A program made the translations under genes and the position numbers. The notes below the pieces were generated by a model. It was given only the letters and a program-made list of their open reading frames with translations, was not told where the DNA came from and did no database searches. Shown here in pieces: positions 48,136 to 55,831 of a stretch of DNA of 56,230 nt (positions are counted from its first letter, which is position 1; every line of letters begins with the position of its first letter). Source of the DNA: a virus; the IMG/VR virus record IMGVR_UViG_3300023443_000297, positions 1 to 56,230 of that record. One strand, 5' to 3'.

Positions 48136-49337
48136 AGATAAATACCTATTCCTGTCCTTCCTAATTGCAGTCCACTAACAGCTAAGGCTAAGGCGTCAAC
48201 ACAGTCATCATGGAACCCTGGTGGCGCGGTGTACCTGACCCCAGTCCTGGTGTACTCATACTCGAACTCCTCAAGCTCAGCTATAATGATGCTGCTTTCT
48301 GGGATGCCGATATCATGGGATTGGATAGCCACTGCTAGACCCTCCATTATCTGTTGCTTCGAGGATGGTGAGAACTTAAAGGCCTCAATATAACCGCTGC
48401 TAGCTCTTTGCAGCCTTTCGACCACAGGATCACCAACTCCAGTAGCATCAGCCTTAGCTGGAATGCGTCCCACCAGCCTAGTGATGATGCTAAAGGTCTC
48501 TTCCCATGATTTCTGGAATCGTTCAAAACGGCAGACATGACCTCGGTAATCCAATCCAATACACACCGTCCAGTCTATGGATTTAGCAAGGTCTATACCC
48601 CAAATTACGGGGTCATCTTCGCTAAGACCGGCGATTGCACACTCAGCAATGGAGGTTATGCCAAATGGGTTACCTTGGTCATCGGAAGCCTCAGCCCAGT
48701 AAAGCTCCCGGTATACAGCCCCGGGTAGTATATATTCCGCATCACTGATCTCATCTGCGCTAAGAACACCAGCGTCTACCGCATCTTGGGCGGTGATCTT
48801 ATGGTAGGCCATTGTAGCACTGGGATCGGACTCAGCACGACGAGCCAAACGGTATGCCCAATTGCGACGGCCCTTGACATTGCCAATGATGCGAATAGGA
48901 CCCCGGGTGGCGGTAAGAGTGGATCGTACCGCAAACCATGATTCTTCTTTGCAGCGTGTGGCCTCATCGATGACAGCGGCATAGACATCCTCCCCGTAGA
49001 GAGAATCCGGGTCATTAGCACCCTTGAACCACATAACAGCGCCATTGAATAAGGTGATAGTCAGCTCGCTCTCATTAGCCTTATATAGTTGAGATGGGAG
49101 AGCACGCTTGGCACGGCGGAACACTACCTTGGCTTGAGCGTAGATCGGGGATACCCACCAGAAGTTCTGGCCATCTGAGGCCTGTAGGGCTAGTTCTATC
49201 AGCCAGCACATACAGCCTATGGTCTTGCCGGACTTGGTAGAGGCTTCGATTATGCTGTAGCGAGCAGGGTCAAATACAGCACCCTGCTGTTTGGGGTAAA
49301 GACTGGGGCGGGTATAGTGGAGGTTTAGAGTTGTCAT
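48132..49337 (-). CDS. Terminase large subunit (401 aa)
   Basis: ATPase: Walker A EASTKSGKT (31-39) and Walker B VIDEA (122-126). RNase H-like nuclease: D249 (WGIDLA), D297 (DATGVGD) and D377/D378/D381 (HDDCVDALALA). It packages DNA through the portal. Shorter than many terminases but with all catalytic residues. Its first nine codons are duplicated 265 bases upstream (49576-49602). Confidence 0.95.
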   Translation of the reverse strand: MTTLNLHYTRPSLYPKQQGAVFDPARYSIIEASTKSGKTIGCMCWLIELALQASDGQNFWWVSPIYAQAKVVFRRAKRALPSQLYKANESELTITLFNGAVMWFKGANDPDSLYGEDVYAAVIDEATRCKEESWFAVRSTLTATRGPIRIIGNVKGRRNWAYRLARRAESDPSATMAYHKITAQDAVDAGVLSADEISDAEYILPGAVYRELYWAEASDDQGNPFGITSIAECAIAGLSEDDPVIWGIDLAKSIDWTVCIGLDYRGHVCRFERFQKSWEETFSIITRLVGRIPAKADATGVGDPVVERLQRASSGYIEAFKFSPSSKQQIMEGLAVAIQSHDIGIPESSIIIAELEEFEYEYTRTGVRYTAPPGFHDDCVDALALAVSGLQLGRTGIGIYL

Positions 49338-49338
49338 G
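49312..49338 (-). repeat. 27-bp direct repeat A, copy 1 (true terminase start)
   Basis: The bases gtatagtggaggtttagag plus ttgtcatg occur here and, identically, at 49576-49602. This copy encodes the terminase start (MTTLNLHYT). Confidence 0.95.
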
Positions 49339-49528
49339 TAGCTGCTTTTGGTGGAGCAAGTTGTCCATTCTCATCAAGAAGCCTTATAGTCCCATCAACT
49401 ATACCTCTCTCTAAGTCCCAAGCCTCTTGATAGATATTCATTACCTCAGCATCCAAGGTTCGACCAGCATAGAAGGCGAGAATTTTAGCGATTGCCTCTG
49501 CTGTTGTTATGTTCACCTCAATGCCCAT
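49334..49528 (-). CDS. Hypothetical protein (64 aa) between duplicated boundaries
   Basis: ATG at 49528 with AAGGGGA upstream; overlaps the terminase start by ATGA. Helical protein with no recognised family. It is bounded by repeat B (upstream) and repeat A (downstream), the same boundaries that flank the next gene, so it looks like an alternative gene for one locus. Confidence 0.65.
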   Translation of the reverse strand: MGIEVNITTAEAIAKILAFYAGRTLDAEVMNIYQEAWDLERGIVDGTIRLLDENGQLAPPKAAT

Positions 49529-49547
49529 TATTCCCCTTCTATATCCT

Positions 49548-49568
49548 GGTGTCCGTTCTGACTCCACT
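49548..49568 (-). repeat. 21-bp direct repeat B, copy 2
   Basis: The 21 bases ggtgtccgttctgactccac plus t are identical to 49916-49936, where they encode the end of the gene at 49900-50184. Here they are a noncoding remnant adjoining a second terminase-start fragment. Confidence 0.95.
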
Positions 49569-49575
49569 GAGACGA

Positions 49576-49602
49576 GTATAGTGGAGGTTTAGAGTTGTCA
49601 TG
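49576..49602 (-). repeat. 27-bp direct repeat A, copy 2 (vestigial terminase start)
   Basis: Identical to 49312-49338. The ATG here runs only MTTLNLHYTRLSGVRTDTRI before a stop, so it is a broken duplicate of the terminase beginning fused to the end of another gene. Confidence 0.93.
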
Positions 49603-49606
49603 GGTA

Positions 49607-49897
49607 CTAACTTTGTTTGTCCTTGGCGATCACCTGCCGGACTTCAACATTTCCAAACACTAAAACCCAGGGATCCCAAGGATTCGGGGCTGCGAAGACC
49701 GTCTGATTTATCGCCACAACTACACCGGGAAGTCCGGGCACTGCCTCATTTACACTATGAGTAATATCCTCCCCATCCAATAGGATCATAATGCCATCTT
49801 GTTGACAGTCCCCAAATCGAACGGCTACATGTCCTTCATTTATCCGGTCACCCCCGATAGGTGAAAGTTTATGATATATGCTCAGGCTATCCACCAT
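49607..49897 (-). CDS. Hypothetical protein (96 aa) between duplicated boundaries
   Basis: ATG at 49897; a GTG at 49903 overlapping the upstream stop would add 2 residues. Beta-rich (VAVRFGDCQQDGIMILLDGE), no family recognised. It occupies the first of two slots flanked by repeat B and repeat A. Confidence 0.65.
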   Translation of the reverse strand: MVDSLSIYHKLSPIGGDRINEGHVAVRFGDCQQDGIMILLDGEDITHSVNEAVPGLPGVVVAINQTVFAAPNPWDPWVLVFGNVEVRQVIAKDKQS

Positions 49898-49899
49898 TT

Positions 49900-50184
49900 T
49901 CACTGCCCACGCGTGGGTGTCCGTTCTGACTCCACTCTAGCTTTTTCTGGCTTCACCTGAAGTAGTACTGGTAATGCTTGCTCAAGGTTCAGAGGGTGCA
50001 TGGAGATTAGTGGTTTCTGTTCCTGCTGGTCATGTTGGATTGCTGAGGTTTGTAGAGTTTCTTCTTCTATCAGGGCTTGAATGTTGTTTATCAAGCTATC
50101 TAGATCGGATAACCGTAATCTCAGCCTGCTAGCCTCGGCTGTATATTGGGAGAGGCGGCCTTCCAACCCTTGTACGAAATTCAT
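49900..50184 (-). CDS. Hypothetical coiled-coil protein (94 aa)
   Basis: Residues about 5-45 are a coiled coil (EGRLSQYTAEASRLRLRLSD), the rest Gln/Pro-rich. It overlaps the small terminase stop by ATGA. Could be a packaging cofactor; unproven. Confidence 0.6.
   Translation of the reverse strand: MNFVQGLEGRLSQYTAEASRLRLRLSDLDSLINNIQALIEEETLQTSAIQHDQQEQKPLISMHPLNLEQALPVLLQVKPEKARVESERTPTRGQ
49916..49936 (-). repeat. 21-bp direct repeat B, copy 1 (within the 49900-50184 gene)
   Basis: Encodes the end of the coiled-coil protein (VESERTP). The identical 21 bases recur at 49548-49568. It adjoins a 12-base palindrome (cccacgcgtggg, 49907-49918). Confidence 0.95.
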
Positions 50185-50726
50185 AACGCTCCAGATTCCT
50201 GATGACCATTCTGATTCTGGTCCGTGTCATGGTCCAGATGCCATTGAGGAGATTCAATTACCCCCATATCTGAATCATCGCTACCACCGTCATCCTCATT
50301 GGCACTGCCCGGCGTATCAAAGCTAATGGTGAAATTGAGATTGCGCTGGTCTATCTTGACAGGCGCATCCAGACCCAGCAGCTTGCATCGGCGGTCGATG
50401 CACTTAAGAACACCATCCAGGAGACTGATAAAAGGCTCAAGCTCGTACGCCTCCCAGTAGGTAGCTTCAAGATCATTCAGCTTAGCTAGCTCATTAGCCT
50501 TCCGGAGATCCAACCGGAGATTGGTTTGCTGCTCCCACTGCTTCTGAACCATTTTGAGATCATAGCTGATCTGTGCTGGTGTGACATTGAGTTCCGCAGC
50601 TATTTTGTAATTGGGTATGCCGCGAAGATTCATACGGATTGCTTTAGAACGGTCAAGGTCACGTTGGAGATTAGAGCGCTTCCGTTGTGCTGGGTTTTGT
50701 GGATTAGATGAATTAGCTAAAGTCAT
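50181..50726 (-). CDS. Terminase small subunit (181 aa)
   Basis: A helix-turn-helix (NYKIAAELNVTPAQISYDLKM) sits in the N-terminal third, followed by a long helical oligomerisation region and an acidic tail (ANEDDGGSDDSDM). This is the usual layout of phage small terminases, which recognise the packaging site. The ATG at 50726 is chosen over a TTG at 50849 that would overlap the promoter region. The ribosome site is weak. Confidence 0.8.
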   Translation of the reverse strand: MTLANSSNPQNPAQRKRSNLQRDLDRSKAIRMNLRGIPNYKIAAELNVTPAQISYDLKMVQKQWEQQTNLRLDLRKANELAKLNDLEATYWEAYELEPFISLLDGVLKCIDRRCKLLGLDAPVKIDQRNLNFTISFDTPGSANEDDGGSDDSDMGVIESPQWHLDHDTDQNQNGHQESGAL

Positions 50727-50868
50727 AGTGGTTATCTTATTAAAGATCGGACTCCGTTGGTGGTATAGGAGCAGATGTTGTAGCTGTTGTAGGCGTAGGT
50801 ACTTATGCACTATAGGCGTGGGGCGGGATTGGCTGCAAGGGCTTGACAACTAGACAAGGGGTGTGGTA
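50727..50868. other. Noncoding region upstream of the terminase genes
   Basis: 142 bases without a gene. It holds the plus-strand promoter and a weak minus-strand promoter possibility (TTGCAG at 50838-50833, TATAGT at 50814-50809, 18-base spacer) that might serve the terminase operon. A packaging site could lie here too, but I see no repeat that marks one. Confidence 0.4.
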
Positions 50869-50872
50869 TCAT
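50843..50872 (+). promoter_or_regulatory. Plus-strand sigma70-type promoter G with operator-like element
   Basis: Plus strand -35 TTGACA (50843-50848), 18-base spacer, extended -10 TGGTATCAT (hexamer 50867-50872). Bases 50843-50860 match the operator-like motif found in promoters A, C, D, E and next to F. It is the only such element facing right. Confidence 0.72.
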
Positions 50873-51072
50873 AATGGGCCTGAATCAGTTAGCTTTGCCC
50901 GTATACCCTGCAATGTCTGAATCCCAACCTCTGAGATAAAAACACCCCTTTTATGTGCGGGGTGTTTTCCGTTGGCAATATAACTAGAACCCTTATTTTC
51001 GACCTGAGCAAGAACTCCAAGTGTTAACCAAAGCTGGCAAGCCTCCTTTTGGGTCAGAGTAACTGTTATCAT
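50869..51072 (-). CDS. Hypothetical protein (67 aa), gene contains a terminator hairpin
   Basis: MITVTLTQKEACQLWLTLGV at the start looks like ordinary coding sequence, and GAGGAG lies 9 bases before the ATG. A 10-bp hairpin with a T-run falls in codons for GKHPAHKRGVF, so part of the transcripts may end inside the gene. A plus-strand RNA from promoter G would be antisense to its second half. It is the last gene of the ribonucleotide reductase operon. Confidence 0.55.
   Translation of the reverse strand: MITVTLTQKEACQLWLTLGVLAQVENKGSSYIANGKHPAHKRGVFISEVGIQTLQGIRAKLTDSGPL
50879..50969 (+). ncRNA. Candidate antisense small RNA (about 90 nt)
   Basis: Predicted from promoter G (start near 50879) to the hairpin at 50939-50968. 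There is no plus-strand open frame with a ribosome site. It would be complementary to the 3' half of the gene at 50869-51072. Prediction only. Confidence 0.45.
50939..50968. terminator. Bidirectional Rho-independent terminator
   Basis: AAAACACCCC-ttttatgtgc-GGGGTGTTTT forms a perfect 10-bp stem. On the minus strand it is followed by TTTTTAT-type sequence; on the plus strand the stem itself ends in TTTT. It would end the polymerase/PurZ/ribonucleotide reductase transcript and any plus-strand RNA from promoter G. Confidence 0.78.
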
Positions 51073-51111
51073 GCCTTCTCACTCCTCTCATTAAGCTGTC
51101 TAGGCTGGCCA

Positions 51112-51318
51112 TTATAACCGGCTGAAGCTACTGGGTACTGGCGGGGTCTGGTTATCAAACGCTCGGACCTTACCACACTTTTTACATACACCGGGGCTCA
51201 TGCGTCTACTGTTGGACACCTCAATCAGCCAGTGATGGACGCACCTAGTAGGATCCCGGGCAGTGCCCCTGGCGGTGCTACTACTCGCAACTGGTGAATC
51301 CACACGCAAGGCAGACAT
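51112..51318 (-). CDS. Small zinc-ribbon protein (68 aa)
   Basis: CVHHWLIE and CKKCGKVRAF make a Cys/His zinc site of a type common in small phage proteins. The ATG at 51318 lies within the end of the ribonucleotide reductase gene with GGGGG upstream, so translation is coupled. Function unknown. Confidence 0.65.
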   Translation of the reverse strand: MSALRVDSPVASSSTARGTARDPTRCVHHWLIEVSNSRRMSPGVCKKCGKVRAFDNQTPPVPSSFSRL

Positions 51319-53776
51319 CGCAACCCCCTCTCTTGGTCATTACTTTTTGCGAGCACTTGGGGCATATTGCGCCAAGATTACTAGTTCCATCAAAATAGGA
51401 ATCCAAAATAGTCTTAGCCGCTTTGGGTGTTATTTCTTCCTCGTCCACGTCTACACTACCCTCCTCATTACCAAGCTCACCAGCTATAGCATAGCTCAGA
51501 GCATCATAAACCGAGGTCACTAACCGACCATCTACCCAGGCTGAATGACCACAATCGATACCCCTAAGTTGTTCAATTATGACACTGGAATCCACATCAG
51601 ATCGCAAAGCCATAGATATCAGACGGCCTACTGCTGTCGCTCCTGCTCTGACACAGGGGTTATTCTCTGCTGGAGTTAGGAATACCTCTACTGGCTGACC
51701 ATCATTTAGGCTGGTGTTAACAGTGAAGAACCAGGAGCCATGACCGGTATTGGAATGGATGGTATGGCCGGGGAGGGATCGCGGTCTGGGTTGGGGCTTG
51801 CTATGGGTATGGGTGTGGGTTTGTTGGGACTGCGACTTACTGATGTGGTCTGCAGGTTCATAGTTAGGATTCCATTGGTCCCAAGTCCGGACTGGCATAA
51901 CTGGTATAACTGGCATAACTGGCGCTGTCCAAGACTTAAACACTGGGAGATCAGATAACTCAATGGGTACATCGCCGGTGTTATGGATCTCAAAAGTCTT
52001 AAGCTCGGGCTTAGGGTTAGGTCGCCTACCGACCTCCTCAACTGAGCTAAGAGAGCTAAGGATCTGGGTCCCCTTGCTGTTGTCCCTATACACAGTGACG
52101 GCCTTACAGCCTAGATTATGTGCGAGCTTGAAAGCGTCACTGATGTCCTTTACAGTAGCAGATTCGGGTAGGTTTATGGTTTTGCTAATGCTGTTCGTAA
52201 TTCCAGATTGCCAAGCTGCCTGCATTCGGACGTGGTTCTCTGGGGATATCTGGTGAGCAGTGCGGAATAGGTTCAGTTTCTCCTTTCCGATTTGTGACTC
52301 TATCTCTCCAGGACTCATTAGATAATAGGGGCCTTCAGGCAGCATTTCCCATAGAGGTGCTGGGCATTCTATGAAGGTAGACCTATTTTCGCCATCGGAG
52401 TGCCAGATAGCCTTGCGTTCCCACATGAGAGCGTAATGGGGCTCAATACCGCTGGAGCAGCCTGCGATTATGGAGATGCTACCGGTAGGAGCGATGCAGG
52501 TGACTGAGGAATTGCGATAACCGTATTCCGCTATTACATCGGAGTTTCTTCTGAGACTGGACTCAGGCCAGTTGGGGAATGCACCCTTTTCCTTAGCCAG
52601 TGCAGCAGAGGCATCCCAGGCGGTAATGGTTATGAACTGGCTGAGAGTCTTGGCTAGGTCTAGAGCGGTATTGGAGTCATACTTGATGCCCATACGCACT
52701 AGGAGATCAGCCCAGCCCATCACACCAAGACCTATGCGACGGGTAAGTTGATTCATCTCGGAGAACCGGGCAACTGGGAATTGGTTGACATCTATCACGT
52801 TGTCTAAGAACCGGACTGCTGTATAGATATCGTCCTCTAATAGAGCATAATTAATTACAGTGTCCCCAGTAGGGACAAGGCGGTCCAAAGTAGCATAGAG
52901 GCTGAGGTTGAGGGAGCCTAGGTTACAGCTAGAGCCATCCTCTAGGAATTCCTCACCGCAGGGGTTGGAGGACTGGATAGGGCCTAGATTGGCATTGGGG
53001 GCATCTTCGTGCACCCGGTCCATGAACACCACACCAGGATCACCGGTAGCCCAGGCTGATTGACAGATGGCATCCCATATCTCTTTGGCATCTACAGTTC
53101 TCACCACATCGCCGTTCCTAGGGTTAATAAGAGATACGAATTCTCCCATTGCCCCCTTAGACAGAGTATCCATGAACTCATCGGTGATCTGCACACTGAT
53201 GTTGAAATTAGACAGGGTATCAGTTGGCTTCAGGCACTTATCCTTGCAGTGGATGAACTCCATTATGTCAGGGTGAGTGCAGTGAAGTTGAGCCATATGC
53301 GCCCCCTGTCTGATCGCACCTTGAGTAAAGGTGCTGCCTCCGACTGAGTACCAATTGAGAGTGCGTACCGGTCCACAAGCACCATCCTCATGAGGACCTA
53401 CTTTATCACCAGCTGGGCGAAGGCGAGATAGACCAAATCCTACACCACCGCCAGAAGCCTCAATTAGGGCCATCTGTGCACCTACTTTGATGATGGACTC
53501 CAGGGTATCGGTGGGTGAGTCCACGAAGCAGGCAGATAGACAGTGGGTTGAGTTGGGAACGCCAGCATGTGCTAGGGTAGGGGTATTGGGGAGGAACCGG
53601 AGGGAGGACATGAGGTTGTAGAACTTGTCCTCCCACTTATCCACCCTATTTGGAACCGTCTCAGCGCCAGCTACATGCCTAGCTACACGGCGGAACATAT
53701 CATCCGGAGTCTCACCGTGCTGTATGTAGGGGCGCTGGTAGATAACCTCAAGAGCATTACGAGTTAGCTGGACCAT
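51281..53776 (-). CDS. nrdJ: Class II (adenosylcobalamin-dependent) ribonucleotide reductase (831 aa)
   Basis: Reduces ribonucleotides to deoxyribonucleotides using vitamin B12. Key residues: C83 in LSACFV and C284 in SCNLGSLNL as the redox pair, C273 in NPCGEE as the radical Cys. IGLGVMGWADLL and a PTGSISIIAG-type loop are also present. A TSCPD-like domain lies about 690-780 and the C-terminus has CPKC...CLACGFTSC, a zinc/thiol region used to reload electrons. The N-terminal ATP cone is absent. Length is normal and no intein is present. Located after dUTPase and PurZ, it feeds dNTP supply. Confidence 0.94.
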   Translation of the reverse strand: MVQLTRNALEVIYQRPYIQHGETPDDMFRRVARHVAGAETVPNRVDKWEDKFYNLMSSLRFLPNTPTLAHAGVPNSTHCLSACFVDSPTDTLESIIKVGAQMALIEASGGGVGFGLSRLRPAGDKVGPHEDGACGPVRTLNWYSVGGSTFTQGAIRQGAHMAQLHCTHPDIMEFIHCKDKCLKPTDTLSNFNISVQITDEFMDTLSKGAMGEFVSLINPRNGDVVRTVDAKEIWDAICQSAWATGDPGVVFMDRVHEDAPNANLGPIQSSNPCGEEFLEDGSSCNLGSLNLSLYATLDRLVPTGDTVINYALLEDDIYTAVRFLDNVIDVNQFPVARFSEMNQLTRRIGLGVMGWADLLVRMGIKYDSNTALDLAKTLSQFITITAWDASAALAKEKGAFPNWPESSLRRNSDVIAEYGYRNSSVTCIAPTGSISIIAGCSSGIEPHYALMWERKAIWHSDGENRSTFIECPAPLWEMLPEGPYYLMSPGEIESQIGKEKLNLFRTAHQISPENHVRMQAAWQSGITNSISKTINLPESATVKDISDAFKLAHNLGCKAVTVYRDNSKGTQILSSLSSVEEVGRRPNPKPELKTFEIHNTGDVPIELSDLPVFKSWTAPVMPVIPVMPVRTWDQWNPNYEPADHISKSQSQQTHTHTHSKPQPRPRSLPGHTIHSNTGHGSWFFTVNTSLNDGQPVEVFLTPAENNPCVRAGATAVGRLISMALRSDVDSSVIIEQLRGIDCGHSAWVDGRLVTSVYDALSYAIAGELGNEEGSVDVDEEEITPKAAKTILDSYFDGTSNLGAICPKCSQKVMTKRGGCDVCLACGFTSCE
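51892..51918. repeat. 9-bp tandem repeat (ctggcataa, 3 copies) in the ribonucleotide reductase gene
   Basis: Three 9-base units, one with a single change, encode an MPVIPVMPV stretch in the linker before the TSCPD domain. Confidence 0.9.
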
Positions 53777-53969
53777 TAGGGTATTTTCCTCCTAGTGCGT
53801 TTAGCTTTCTTAGTATTGGTCTGGTGCTGCCCCCGATAGGCTGGTCATAGAAACTGCTGCCGCAATGGGGGCATTTATCTGGGATCTCAACTCTGCTATC
53901 CCAACAGTGACCACACCGAACACAGTGGTGATAATCGTGACAACCTGAATCAGAGTCCAGTTGAGCCAT
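53757..53969 (-). CDS. Small rubredoxin/zinc-ribbon-like protein (70 aa)
   Basis: CVRCGHCW and CPHCGSS, about 18 residues apart, form a Cx2C...Cx2C metal site like zinc ribbons. The ATG at 53969 sits inside the dUTPase end with AAGGG close upstream. Next to ribonucleotide reductase, a redox role is conceivable but unproven. Confidence 0.65.
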   Translation of the reverse strand: MAQLDSDSGCHDYHHCVRCGHCWDSRVEIPDKCPHCGSSFYDQPIGGSTRPILRKLNALGGKYPNGPANS

Positions 53970-54381
53970 AACCCTTGTCACCTCTATCGGATTGGGATAA
54001 TTTGTCCACTAGCAGAACATTGGGGGTTACCAGGGGAATAAGTACCAACTGAGCTATGCGATCCCCCACTTTGATATGAACATCCTCACCGTTTAGGTTA
54101 AGGACTGTGGCATTGACAGGTCCCCGATAACCATTATCCAAGACGCCAGTCATTACGTGCAGACCGCGAACCTGTAGAGATGAGGATCTGCCTGCTATAA
54201 GTCCCCACGTTCCAACGGGAGGCTCAATGTTAAGATTGTGCCCTATATTGACAACTATGTTAGGGGGGATAATGTAGTCCTCTGCAACATAGAGATCATA
54301 GCCACAGTCGCCTAGGTGGGACTTGGTTGGTAAGTGGAAATAGATGCCATGGTTAATCACACTGACTTTGATAGTTAACAT
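53950..54381 (-). CDS. dut: dUTPase (143 aa)
   Basis: All five trimeric dUTPase motifs are visible: GYDLYV, GRSSSL, GVLDNGYRG, KVGDRIAQLV and DRGDKGYGSTG. It hydrolyses dUTP to dUMP, keeping uracil out of DNA and making thymidylate precursor. This complements the uracil-DNA glycosylase domain of the polymerase. ATG at 54381 overlaps the PurZ stop (TAATG). Confidence 0.95.
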   Translation of the reverse strand: MLTIKVSVINHGIYFHLPTKSHLGDCGYDLYVAEDYIIPPNIVVNIGHNLNIEPPVGTWGLIAGRSSSLQVRGLHVMTGVLDNGYRGPVNATVLNLNGEDVHIKVGDRIAQLVLIPLVTPNVLLVDKLSQSDRGDKGYGSTGL

Positions 54382-55439
54382 TATAAAGCTGCTCCCACTC
54401 TGCACCGTGTAGCCAATTGCGGAGTTATTATACCAGGCCCAGTGCTAACCCATTTGATATCAATATCGCAGACCTCCTCAAGAGAATCCAATGTCTTACC
54501 GGCGAACTCTCTAATATCATCCTCGTTAGTGGAGTTCTTTAGAAATGGGTGTAGATAGTCTAAGAAGGTCAGGCAAACAAAATCAGGCCTGCATACCTTA
54601 ACCATACGGCGGATCTGGTCAGGGTCGAACTCACCGACACGCCTGACTCTGCCAGTGACTGTAGTGTATTCTTCAGGCTGGCCTATGCTACCCCAGGTGG
54701 TCTCATGTGCCATTGGACCTGAGGTACCTGCAACACGTATAGGGAAGGTTCGGACCACTGCAATTACCTGGTGATCAAGTCGGGAGGATAATCCGGCGTC
54801 ATTTAGGATCTGACCTGGGGTGACATCACGGCTGGTAGTGTACGGGTAATGTCCGGAATGAGTCAGGCTGAGATCGAAGCCTTGGGTAGACTCAATGATG
54901 ATGTCCTTACCCGAGTCGTATATGGAGTTGAGTTCATCCGAAACTGAGCCTACTTTGAAGTTGGGATTGGTAAGGTGCTGGGCTAGTTGGGCTGACCTTC
55001 TTGTGTGGTTGGCTCGGGCACTACCGATGCCCTCCTTAGTTGAGGATATAGAGGACATCATGGTTGATTTCTGTTCTTCGATTTTGTCACTGTCTTGGAT
55101 GATGATTGCAGACCGGTCAATAACTAACCTGGGAACTAACCTGGGAGGACGATCTTCTAACAAAATACTGGTCTGGGCAAGCTCATTGGTAAGAACCTTG
55201 TAATCTATCAGGGAACCAGGCCCGATGAACAGTGGGACATCAGGCAAGTGCCAAGCGCAGGGGATTTGCCGCATCTTATAGGGGATCTGGTTATAGGTCA
55301 TGGTATGTCCAGCGTTGGGTCCTCCTGTGCGAACCACTGCACCAAGAGTGCCAGAGGAATAGAGCTTGGTAGCGAGATAGGCTACGAATTCACCCTTGCC
55401 CTCAGAACCAGCTTGGCCTCCCATTACTAAGTAGATCAC
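54381..55439 (-). CDS. purZ: PurZ: N6-succino-2-amino-2'-deoxyadenylate synthase (352 aa)
   Basis: Homologue of adenylosuccinate synthetase that uses dGMP and Asp to start synthesis of the base Z (2-aminoadenine). The P-loop reads GGQAGSEGKG (7-16): Ser12 stands where PurA has its catalytic Asp (GDEGKG), the known signature of PurZ. Other conserved segments remain: GGPNAGHT (39-46, with His45), ESTQGFDLSLTHSGHYPY, TVTGRVRRVG and STGPG. The protein is shorter than cellular PurA (about 430), as in other PurZ. GTG start with AGGAGGT 6-7 bases upstream. The host PurB is normally needed to finish the reaction. Confidence 0.92.
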   Translation of the reverse strand: MIYLVMGGQAGSEGKGEFVAYLATKLYSSGTLGAVVRTGGPNAGHTMTYNQIPYKMRQIPCAWHLPDVPLFIGPGSLIDYKVLTNELAQTSILLEDRPPRLVPRLVIDRSAIIIQDSDKIEEQKSTMMSSISSTKEGIGSARANHTRRSAQLAQHLTNPNFKVGSVSDELNSIYDSGKDIIIESTQGFDLSLTHSGHYPYTTSRDVTPGQILNDAGLSSRLDHQVIAVVRTFPIRVAGTSGPMAHETTWGSIGQPEEYTTVTGRVRRVGEFDPDQIRRMVKVCRPDFVCLTFLDYLHPFLKNSTNEDDIREFAGKTLDSLEEVCDIDIKWVSTGPGIITPQLATRCRVGAAL

Positions 55440-55459
55440 CGTGTCACCTCCTGTAGTAT

Positions 55460-55519
55460 TTAGTTTATCTCAAGCTCATGCTGATCAACACCGGGCCGTT
55501 TGATTATCCTAGCTTCCAT
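55460..55519 (-). CDS. Possible 19-residue peptide
   Basis: ATG at 55519 with AAAGGTG close upstream, TAA at 55460, sequence MEARIIKRPGVDQHELEIN. It fills the space before PurZ. Too short to judge; it may only be a leader that couples translation to PurZ. Confidence 0.3.
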   Translation of the reverse strand: MEARIIKRPGVDQHELEIN

Positions 55520-55820
55520 TTCGCACCTTTTGTGCCTCTTGTGCCTCTTGCCTCAAGAGCCGGTAGTTAACGGCATCAGCGTAGTCATCATCTTCAAAGC
55601 CAAGCCATTCCTCAACACTACGGTCATCATGTATGTACTTGATAGTACCTTTCACCATGTTCTGTGCCAGCCTCAGTGCGAATTGCTCTATCAACCTAAG
55701 CTTAGGTTGGAGCCGGTCGTATTCATCATCTGTTAGGCCGAGACCGGATGCAGTTATGAGGACACGGAAGTTCTCGCTATCGCAAGCCTCGCTTAATCTG
55801 GATTCCCAATCCTTGGTCAT
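55509..55820 (-). CDS. Hypothetical acidic helical protein (103 aa)
   Basis: Mostly helical (LRLIEQFALRLAQNMVKGTI), with EAQEAQ from two 9-base repeats near its end. No MazG-type ExxE pattern or HD motif, so I do not call it MazZ or DatZ, though its place beside PurZ would fit such a helper. Unrecognised. Confidence 0.65.
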   Translation of the reverse strand: MTKDWESRLSEACDSENFRVLITASGLGLTDDEYDRLQPKLRLIEQFALRLAQNMVKGTIKYIHDDRSVEEWLGFEDDDYADAVNYRLLRQEAQEAQKVRNGS

Positions 55821-55831
55821 GCCTTCCCCCT

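Noticed and set aside
51281-53776. Possible intein in ribonucleotide reductase
   Set aside because: Length and motif spacing are normal for class II enzymes; no splicing blocks seen.
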